From the NCBI GenBank assembly GCA_003158835.1, contig PMLI01000548.1, forward strand, positions 1 to 5,038: 5,038 bases of DNA, given 5' to 3'. The position numbers were made by a program, and so were the translations under genes. The DNA comes from Acidimicrobiaceae bacterium (GTDB lineage Bacteria > Actinomycetota > Acidimicrobiia > Acidimicrobiales > Palsa-688). This document shows positions 1-4,196 of the stretch, in pieces. The notes under the pieces are model-generated. The model worked only from the letters and a program-made list of their open reading frames with translations. It was not told where the DNA came from and did not search any database. How positions within the stretch are numbered: position 1 is the first letter of the stretch; each line of letters starts with the position of its first letter.

Positions 1-204
1 AACACGACCCTCAACAAAGGCCACGGCGGCTGGCAACTAGCCAAGTCGGGGGCGACCTACAAAGACATCGCCAACGCCGCCACCAAGACGGCCCCGGCGT
101 CTTTCGGCATCACCATCACCTACACGCCAGGATCAGGACAACCCACCGTACTGCCCAACTCCTCACCGGTCGCCTTGACCAAGGGAGGCATCACCATCAT
201 CTAA
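1..204 (+). CDS. C-terminal fragment of an unrecognised protein (5' end outside window)
   Basis: Frame 1 is open from the first base to a TAA at 202-204, giving the last 67 residues of a longer protein. Third codon positions are strongly G/C, as in the intact genes here, so the frame is credible. The tail is rich in Thr, Ala, Gly, Asn and Ser, with short alternating beta-like segments (FGITITYTP, then GGITII at the very end) and no Cys. That composition would suit the beta-rich end of a secreted or surface protein, but this is only inference. I do not recognise a family. No LPxTG-type sorting signal or C-terminal membrane segment is present. The next gene starts 380 bases downstream, so no operon link is evident. 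Confidence 0.6.
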   Translation, partial: NTTLNKGHGGWQLAKSGATYKDIANAATKTAPASFGITITYTPGSGQPTVLPNSSPVALTKGGITII

Positions 205-205
205 A

Positions 206-227
206 CCCGGGGGCCCGACTCTTCGGG
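206..227 (+). terminator. Weak hairpin after the first gene
   Basis: Ten bases after the TAA, CCCGA (214-218) and TCGGG (223-227) form a 5-bp stem with a 4-base loop. It sits just downstream of a CCCGGGGGCCC run that could pair alternatively. There is no T-tract. The position suits a terminator for the partial gene, but the stem is short and could arise by chance in GC-rich sequence. Confidence 0.25.
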
Positions 228-584
228 AACTCCGACAGCAACGTAACCCTTGTATGGTCATTGCACTCTGCTGCCAAACGCCAACAGCACAGCTCGCTAC
301 CACGAATCGCCTGCCCCCAAGTCCCGATGGTCACGTGCCACTGATTCCGACGGTCAAGGCCACTACGCCCAACGTCTTTCCGATCCTGCGGTTACAACGC
401 CATTTGACGATGAAGGACAATCACAGAACAAGCGGACAGAACACCGCCGCCAGCGCACCCACACCGCGCCCGATCGACGGTGCGGCGCTCACCCCCCAAC
501 GGGGAGAGCCTGCGACAGATCGTCCATCCGGCAAGGGCAGCCCCACTCTTCCGCGAGCGAGAGGCGATTACGCTGCTCGCCTTG
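228..584. other. Intergenic stretch without a supported gene
   Basis: About 360 bases separate the partial gene from the methyltransferase. Open frames exist on both strands (for example 254-676 + and 392-622 -). Their translations are low-complexity and Arg/Pro/Ser-rich, without recognisable motifs or ribosome-binding sites, so I treat them as chance frames in GC-rich DNA. A TTGACG at 404-409 resembles a -35 box but lacks a convincing -10 partner at the right spacing. The methyltransferase promoter is probably in this interval but I cannot place it. Confidence 0.5.
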
Positions 585-1427
585 ATGGCCAACGACAAGT
601 GGGAGGATTTCAGGGCTACCAACCGGGCGAACTGGGACGAGCGGGTGGCCGTTCACCTGGGGTCCCGCTTCTATGACCTCGATGGGTGGCTACGGGACAA
701 GCCAGGGCCGAGCCGGCGCGATACCGAGGCCCTGGGCGACGTGACGGGGCTAAGCCTGCTCCACCTGCAGTGCCATTTTGGGTTGGACACGCTCGCCTGG
801 GCACGGGCAGGCGCTCAGGTGACCGGGCTCGATTTCGCCCCGGCGGCAGTGACGGCCGCCAGGGACATCGCACAACGCGCCGGCCTGGCCCAACGGGCCG
901 AGTTCGTCTGCGCCGATGTGTACGAGGCCGTCGATGCCCTCGGCCACGCCGAGTTCGACATCGTGCACGTAAGCCTGGGCGCCCTGTGCTGGCTGCCGAG
1001 CGTCGAGCGCTGGGCGGCTCAGGTCGGCGCCCTCGTAGCTCCGGGCGGGCGTTTCTACCTCCATGACGGGCACCCGCTGGCATGGGCGCTCGCCGACGAC
1101 CGGCCCGAGCTCATCCGCTCGTACTTCGAAGAGGCCGAGCCATTGGCAGACGACTCGGGGTACACATACACCGATTCCGGCGGGCCGATGCAGAACAAGC
1201 GCCAGTACGAGTGGAACCACGGGGTCGGTGAAACGGTCAGTGAGCTCGTCCGCCACGGGCTGCGCCTCGAGTGGCTGGTCGAGCACGATTGGACCGTGTG
1301 GCCTCACTTCCCTTGGCTCGTCGAGACGGCAGAGGGCACATGGAGCACACCTCCCGGTAGGCCGCGCCTGCCGCTGAGCTTCCGCCTTCTTGCCAGTCGC
1401 GCCGCCAGGGATAAGGTGCCAGAGTAA
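585..1427 (+). CDS. Class I SAM-dependent methyltransferase (280 aa)
   Basis: This should transfer a methyl group from S-adenosylmethionine to an unidentified, probably small, substrate in the cytoplasm. The N-terminal signature TNRANWDERVAVHL (12-25) is typical of a stand-alone actinobacterial methyltransferase subfamily. Motif I is LLHLQCHFGLDTLAWAR (58-74). GLDF (81-84) carries the acidic residue expected to bind the ribose. CADVYE (109-114) is the motif II region, and APGGRFYLHDGHPLAW (152-167) the post-core strand with the subfamily's HP-L motif. The YEWNHG/VSEL segment (208-221) and EHDWTVWPHFPWL (233-245) are further subfamily features. The 280 residues match the family's usual length. 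The open frame extends upstream to a GTG at 480, but those 35 extra residues are non-conserved in character and the family normally begins just before this motif, so I chose ATG 585. No strong Shine-Dalgarno precedes it; GAGGCG at 561-566 is too far away. It stands alone, so context gives no substrate hint. Confidence 0.9.
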   Translation: MANDKWEDFRATNRANWDERVAVHLGSRFYDLDGWLRDKPGPSRRDTEALGDVTGLSLLHLQCHFGLDTLAWARAGAQVTGLDFAPAAVTAARDIAQRAGLAQRAEFVCADVYEAVDALGHAEFDIVHVSLGALCWLPSVERWAAQVGALVAPGGRFYLHDGHPLAWALADDRPELIRSYFEEAEPLADDSGYTYTDSGGPMQNKRQYEWNHGVGETVSELVRHGLRLEWLVEHDWTVWPHFPWLVETAEGTWSTPPGRPRLPLSFRLLASRAARDKVPE

Positions 1428-1667
1428 CTAATACTAATATGCGCTGCCCGTAAACGCTTATGTGTCAAGGGGGCTCCGAGCATAGCGACGGGACTGGCGT
1501 GCTCCGGCAGGACCAATCACCTGAGCAAGCCGATACCGAAGAAGCACCCGGATTATCGATCTGAGCTCGGAGCCGAGTGGTGGCCGCATAGTCACGGACG
1601 ACCGGCCCGGCTAGTGCACTACTACCTGGGGCGCCCCGGCGAGGTCCCTTTGTGGGGCTGCGCATCC
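1428..1667. other. Spacer with open frame but no start codon, and inverted repeats
   Basis: The stretch begins with a tandem CTAATA-CTAATA (1428-1439) directly after the methyltransferase stop. A perfect 10-bp inverted repeat, GGCTCCGAGC (1472-1481) and GCTCGGAGCC (1565-1574), encloses smaller nested complementary pieces. Frame 3 stays open from 1428 into the small membrane-protein gene. From about 1521 its translation looks protein-like (AEWWPH, LVHYYLGRPGEVPLW), yet its only canonical start before ATG 1668 is GTG 1614. The 5' end of that broken gene may therefore lie here. Confidence 0.4.
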
Positions 1668-1944
1668 ATGGGTACCAACAAAGAGCAACCTGCCGCCCCC
1701 GGACCGCCAGAGCACCCACCGTAGGAGCCGCCGCCCGACACCCCTCGATCTCAGGTTCTACGCTGGCCTTGTGGGATTGGGACGCATCGTTGTGCCGGCT
1801 CTTGGGGCGGTCTTGCTGGGTGTCGGTGCCATCTTCCAGCCCAAGGCCAAAGCCGACGACCACTGGTCCATCAGCCCGAAGGTCGTGATGGTCATCGAGG
1901 CCCAGTCCGAGGCATCGGGCGACCCCCCGTCGACCGGCAAATGA
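1668..1944 (+). pseudogene. Frameshifted small single-pass membrane protein
   Basis: Frame 3 starts at ATG 1668 (MGTNKEQPAA) and hits TAG at 1722-1724. Frame 1 is open from 1615 to TGA 1942-1944. Removing one C from the CCCCC run at 1696-1700 joins them into about 91 residues with no internal stop. The joined product has a hydrophilic, Arg-rich N-terminus (DRQSTHRRSRR, 1702-1734), one hydrophobic segment (IVVPALGAVLLGVGAIF, 1786-1836), then a polar tail ending DPPSTGK. Basic residues before the helix predict an N-in, C-out topology by the positive-inside rule. GGGG at 1653-1656 is a weak ribosome-binding site for ATG 1668. GTG 1614 is an alternative start, and the protein-like frame reaches back to about 1521. 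If nothing is broken, a 58-residue protein from GTG 1771 would still contain the membrane segment. I recognise no family. Homopolymer sequencing error is as likely as true decay. Confidence 0.45.
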
Positions 1945-1987
1945 GCCCGGGACCCCCTAAGCGCCAGCGCCGTCCGCACCAGCCAGA

Positions 1988-2104
1988 ATGGGCAACTCAC
2001 TCGAGGCCGTCAAGATCCGCTTGTACTGTCCTCGGCAGAACCGGCAGACAGCCTTGGCCGGGAGATGTGACTTCTCGTACAACGAACGCCGCCCGATGGA
2101 GTAG
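1988..2104 (+). pseudogene. Possible 38-residue remnant, faintly TnpB-like N-terminus
   Basis: ATG 1988 opens a 38-codon frame to TAG 2102-2104 with mostly G/C third positions. The translation contains VKIRLYCPRQNRQTALAGRC then DFSYN. This loosely recalls the start of IS605-family OrfB/TnpB proteins, where a K-x-R-L-Y-P segment is followed by a Phe-x-Tyr-Asn motif. The resemblance is short and no downstream TnpB catalytic region follows. It has no ribosome-binding site and lies antisense to the end of the broken minus-strand gene. Coincidence is the likeliest explanation; I list it only so that it can be tested. Confidence 0.12.
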
Positions 2105-2805
2105 ACCAAGCCTGAGAGAGTTGTGCGCCTCGGCCCAGCTCGTCACCCAATCGGTCAGCGACGAGGCCCGAGGCGTCGTGGAGCTATCGCCGTCACCGCA
2201 CCTGGCGGGATAAGGGCGCTCGTCCAAGGCTTGCATGACCGCCGCGGACCGCTCGCCGATGTCCGGTGGAGCTGGTGAGGGTGGCCGTCGGCTGGCCAGG
2301 CGCTCGAGCCGGACGGCACTGATCGGGACGCCCCGGCTGTCGATCGTGACGATGGCGTCCGTCAGGCGCCCGATCGCGGCCCAGTAGCCGTCACCGAGGT
2401 CGCTCATCTCGAACGGCGCAGCTTCGCCGTCGACCATAACCGTCGCCGGCACCCAGTCGACCTCGACCGGGCGAGGGGTTGGCCGGGTACCGTCCCGAGC
2501 GGTCTGCGCTCTGCCGCGGGGAGAGCGAGATAGGGTCCCGTCGGTGCCCAAGTGCGGGCACGCTCGAACTGGTCGTCGTCACCCGGCCGGCGCGAGGTGA
2601 CCGTCACCGTGGCTCCTTCGGGGCCGTCGAAACTCAGGCTCTCCGACAACAGCACCGCCCGCGCCCCGCGCCCAGTGCCCAGAAAGCCCATGCCGCCACT
2701 CACGATCCCGTGCCGGTCGAGGCCCACTGCGCCGTACAGCACGGGGTGCCGTTCGTCTGACGTGTTCATGATCGTCTTGGTTCGGCCCCGTCCGCTGTCG
2801 AGCAC
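1997..2805 (-). pseudogene. Frameshifted hypothetical protein (two frames, about 269 codons)
   Basis: The N-terminal part reads from GTG 2805 (or ATG 2769, MNTSDERHPVLYGAVGLD) and carries GIVSGGMGFLGTG and a beta-rich stretch ending GPYLALP. The C-terminal part reads in another frame as PRPVEVDWVPATVMVDG, GDGYWAAIGRLTDAIVTIDSR and AVRLERL, ending at TGA 1997-1999. Adding one base to the four-base run at 2518-2521 (CCCC on the coding strand) joins them seamlessly as YLALP-RGRAQTARDG-TRPTP. Frame 1 also stays protein-like upstream of 2805 (RTIFAGG, VLDSGRGRTKT) back to an in-frame TAG at 2848-2850; ATG 2862 lies just beyond it, so a nonsense change near the start is possible too. Third-position bias weakens after about 2120, so the original end may have been lost. 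There is no signal peptide, membrane helix or motif I can name. The alternating strands suggest a beta-rich soluble protein. Either a recent pseudogene or an assembly indel. Confidence 0.6.
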
Positions 2806-2862
2806 CAGCGCGGCACCGCCACGGACCCCACCAGCAAATATTGTCCGCTATTGCATGGGCAT

Positions 2863-3053
2863 GCGGCCAGCACCAGCCAGCAGTGTCAATGACCAATGCC
2901 TAGCGACGGCGATGCGTGCGCTGCACTGGGCGATGAGTAGAGCACATATCGAGGTGCCGACGTCTCGGGGTAACGATCTCCCAGCGCCCGGACGCCGCAT
3001 CTCAGTACTACAGCATTACTGCGATACTGCAGGACTGCCGATCGTCTGCTAAG
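2863..3053. other. Intergenic region upstream of the toxin-antitoxin operon
   Basis: About 190 bases lie between the broken minus-strand gene and the divergently oriented toxin-antitoxin operon. It has more A/T-rich patches than its surroundings, as expected of a promoter region. A plus-strand open frame crosses it (2552-3052), but over most of its length it is antisense to the broken gene and its product has no recognisable motif, so I do not call it. Confidence 0.45.
3003..3030 (+). promoter_or_regulatory. Candidate promoter/operator of the toxin-antitoxin operon
   Basis: Just upstream of the antitoxin start are three related hexamers: TACTAC (3006-3011), TACTGC (3017-3022) and TACTGC (3025-3030). 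CAGTA (3003-3007) and TACTG (3017-3021) also form a short inverted repeat. GATACT (3023-3028) is a passable -10 element about 25 bases before ATG 3054, although no good -35 precedes it. AbrB-fold antitoxins usually autoregulate by binding such repeats, so an operator here is reasonable inference; the motif itself is not one I recognise. Confidence 0.35.
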
Positions 3054-3350
3054 ATGCTCGTGGTGGCAGATGAGCGCAACTTCGTGACCGTCCAGGGCCG
3101 AGGGCTTATCGCCATCCCAGCGGCGGTCCGGCGTCACCTCGGGCTGGACACGCCCGGCGCCCAGGTCGAAGTGATAGAACGCGGGGGCGAGATCGTCCTG
3201 CGCCCGCACGTCGCCGTGCCGGCCGACCAGGCGTGGTTTTGGACGGAACGCTGGCAGCGCATGGAGCGCGAAGCCGATGACGCCATCGGCACCGGGCGTG
3301 TGGCGGTCGCCCATGACGTGAACGAGCTGCTCGACGACCTCGACTCGTGA
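3054..3350 (+). CDS. SpoVT/AbrB-fold type II antitoxin (98 aa)
   Basis: This is the antitoxin of a toxin-antitoxin pair. It should dimerise, bind its own promoter and neutralise the downstream toxin. Residues 9-51 form the swapped-hairpin DNA-binding domain: VTVQGRGLIAIPAAVRRHLGL, then the second half GAQVEVIERGGEIVLRP. The remainder is an acidic, partly helical tail (WFWTERWQRMEREADDAIGTGRV, then HDVNELLDDLDS) of the kind that wraps around a toxin. The length of 98 residues is normal for the family. ATG 3054 is the first start in frame; GTG 3060 or 3063 would remove only two or three residues, and none has a strong Shine-Dalgarno. The stop overlaps the toxin start by 4 bases (GTGA), implying translational coupling and antitoxin-first order. 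It could be labelled MazE-like, but the partner is RelE-like rather than MazF. Confidence 0.88.
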   Translation: MLVVADERNFVTVQGRGLIAIPAAVRRHLGLDTPGAQVEVIERGGEIVLRPHVAVPADQAWFWTERWQRMEREADDAIGTGRVAVAHDVNELLDDLDS

Positions 3351-3673
3351 GGTTCGAGCGGACAGAACCGTTCAAGGCTGACTACCGTCACCTGGACAAC
3401 AACGAGCGCGAGATGTTCGGGGCCGCCGTCCGGGCGTTCAATGACGCCTGTGAGCGCTTCATCGAGACCAAGGGCTCCTCGGAGTGGCCGGCCGGCCTGC
3501 GGGTGAAGGCGGTTGTCAACGCTCCAGGGGTGTTCGAGATGACCTGGAGCTTCAGTGGCCCAGACGGACGGGCCACCTGGGAGTGGGCAACAGTCACAGA
3601 CGAGGAAGGCAGGCAGTGGCCGGCCGTGCGCTGGAGACGCCTGGGGACTCATGCCATCTTCAGAGAGCCCTAG
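3347..3673 (+). CDS. RelE/ParE-superfamily type II toxin (108 aa)
   Basis: This is the toxin of the pair. By family it is probably a ribosome-dependent mRNA endonuclease (RelE-like), though ParE-like gyrase inhibition cannot be excluded from sequence. Features of the fold are an N-terminal strand and helix (RFERTEPFKADYRHLD, 2-17), a central helix (EREMFGAAVRAFNDACERF, 20-38), then PAGLRVKAVV (48-57), FEMTWSFSGPDGRATWEW (63-80) and the C-terminal RWRRLGTHAIFREP (95-108). Arg52, Lys54, Arg75, Arg95 and the His102/Arg106 region are candidate basic active-site residues; I cannot assign catalysis firmly. GTG 3347 is chosen because it overlaps the antitoxin stop by 4 bases and the N-terminal strand begins there. 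The length is typical and the gene looks intact, ending in TAG. A hairpin follows 32 bases downstream. Confidence 0.82.
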   Translation: MRFERTEPFKADYRHLDNNEREMFGAAVRAFNDACERFIETKGSSEWPAGLRVKAVVNAPGVFEMTWSFSGPDGRATWEWATVTDEEGRQWPAVRWRRLGTHAIFREP

Positions 3674-3704
3674 CAATGGCCGGCAGCGAGCCCAAGGCAC
3701 CACA

Positions 3705-3731
3705 ACGGCCCGGCAGCTCAGTTCGGGCCGT
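3705..3731 (+). terminator. Hairpin terminator candidate after the toxin gene
   Basis: ACGGCCCG (3705-3712) and CGGGCCGT (3724-3731) form a perfect 8-bp GC-rich stem around an 11-base loop, starting 32 bases after the toxin stop. No T-tract follows, which is common for hairpin ends in high-GC actinobacteria. The position and stem strength make transcription termination of the toxin-antitoxin operon the simplest role. Confidence 0.5.
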
Positions 3732-3754
3732 CACTGTGCCCGGGTACCAGGCCG

Positions 3755-3842
3755 TCACAGCCCCACGGTCGCGGTGGCCGTGGTGCCTGAGATCGTGGCC
3801 GTGCCGTTGGCGTCGCCCCCGTACTGGCCAGTACGGGGGCAC
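3755..3842 (-). pseudogene. Possible C-terminal coding remnant
   Basis: Read on the minus strand, the last 28 or so codons before TGA 3755-3757 have almost exclusively G/C third bases and give GGDANGTATISGTTATATVGL-stop, a Thr/Ala/Gly alternating beta-strand-like tail. Further upstream in the same frame this character disappears at or near the 26-bp palindrome. This could be the amputated end of a secreted or surface protein. It may equally be a chance frame, since the opposite strand is also open here. Confidence 0.2.
3815..3840. repeat. Perfect 26-bp palindrome
   Basis: The half-site GCCCCCGTACTGG (3815-3827) is followed directly by its exact reverse complement (3828-3840), with no central spacer. 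A perfect 13-bp half-site is far beyond chance expectation in 5 kb. As RNA it would fold into a very stable hairpin on either strand; as DNA it is a symmetric target for a dimeric protein. It may be a bidirectional terminator for the convergent genes, a protein-binding site, or a rearrangement joint. Confidence 0.9.
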
Positions 3843-3993
3843 CGATCTGCCGTTATGCGTGGGGGCAGAACACTAGGTTTTGTAAGGAGAATCACGCCAG
3901 ATCGACGGCTTTGCGCCCGCCAACCGTCTCCAGCAGAGACGCCATAATATCCTGCGTTCTCAGTAGTCATCCGGTTGCAAATGAGACCTACTC

Positions 3994-4068
3994 GGGGCAA
4001 ACCGGTCAGGCCGGCTTGCTGGCGCTCAGGGAACCGAGGATCTCCTCGGCGAGGACTGGGTTTGCCCC
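3994..4068. repeat. 10-bp inverted repeat enclosing a second hairpin
   Basis: GGGGCAAACC (3994-4003) and GGTTTGCCCC (4059-4068) are exact complements 55 bases apart. Between them CCGAGG (4034-4039) and CCTCGG (4044-4049) form a 6-bp stem with an ATCT loop, and GCCGG-CTTG-CTGGC (around 4011-4024) can form a shorter stem with one G-U pair. Together they could fold as a three-way junction. It matches no RNA family I recognise, and may be a decayed element or a terminator complex. Confidence 0.45.
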
Positions 4069-4163
4069 AGGCCAACGGTAGCGAGGACCTGGTGCCCACG
4101 AGCACCCACCAGCGCCTACACAAGGTCCGAACCGAAGCCGAGAGCAAGAGGGCGATGGAACCG

Positions 4164-4196
4164 CGTGACGCTGCCGCCGGGCGCCAGGGGGTCACG
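4164..4196 (-). terminator. Bulged hairpin over the lipoprotein stop codon
   Basis: On the minus strand CGTGAC pairs with GTCACG (outer, 6 bp), then CTG with CAG and CGC with GCG, around a CCG loop, with small bulges between the stems. The TGA stop at 4194-4192 lies inside the outer stem. No T-tract follows. It is a plausible 3'-end structure for the lipoprotein transcript, acting as terminator or mRNA stabiliser. Confidence 0.4.

Larger units (their letters stand above)
3674..4191. other. Convergent spacer, gene-poor and rich in inverted repeats
   Basis: Between the convergent toxin and lipoprotein genes lie 518 bases without a credible intact gene. Plus-strand frames crossing it are Arg/Trp/Pro-rich shadows, and the minus-strand frame 3755-4195 has no start-proximal coding character. 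The notable content is the set of inverted repeats listed separately, the hairpin CGTCTC-CAGCA-GAGACG (3925-3941), and a more A/T-rich patch around 3943-3985 that includes CATAAT (3943-3948). Confidence 0.5.

Noticed and set aside
480..584. Upstream extension of the methyltransferase to GTG 480
   Set aside because: The extra 35 residues are Arg/Pro-rich with no family character, there is no ribosome-binding site, and the family normally starts near ATG 585.
254..676. Plus-strand 140-residue open frame
   Set aside because: Low-complexity Pro/Arg/Thr composition, and it overlaps the start of the methyltransferase in another frame.
1460..1564. Plus-strand 34-codon frame (MCQGGSEHSDG)
   Set aside because: Third positions show no G/C bias, no ribosome-binding site, and it overlaps the more protein-like frame 3.
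1465..1863. Minus-strand 132-residue open frame
   Set aside because: It is antisense to the broken membrane-protein gene, which has the better coding and topology signal; no motif in the translation.
1722..2850. Reassignment of TAG as a sense codon, since in-frame TAGs interrupt both broken genes
   Set aside because: The toxin gene ends with TAG at 3671-3673 and the breaks also involve frameshifts; the TAG at 1722 disappears with the single-base repair.
2552..3052. Plus-strand 166-residue open frame ending just before the antitoxin
   Set aside because: Its first half is antisense to the unknown minus-strand gene and the translation has no domain-like features.
3350..3362. GGTTCGAGC resembling a tRNA T-loop
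   Set aside because: It lies inside the toxin start region, with no acceptor, D or anticodon stems around it.
3676..3876. Possible third gene of the toxin-antitoxin operon, from ATG 3676
   Set aside because: It starts only 2 bases after the toxin stop, but the product becomes Arg/Trp/Cys-rich and runs through the terminator stem and the 26-bp palindrome.
3882..3890. TAAGGAG, a good Shine-Dalgarno-like sequence
   Set aside because: No ATG, GTG or TTG follows at a suitable distance with an open frame.
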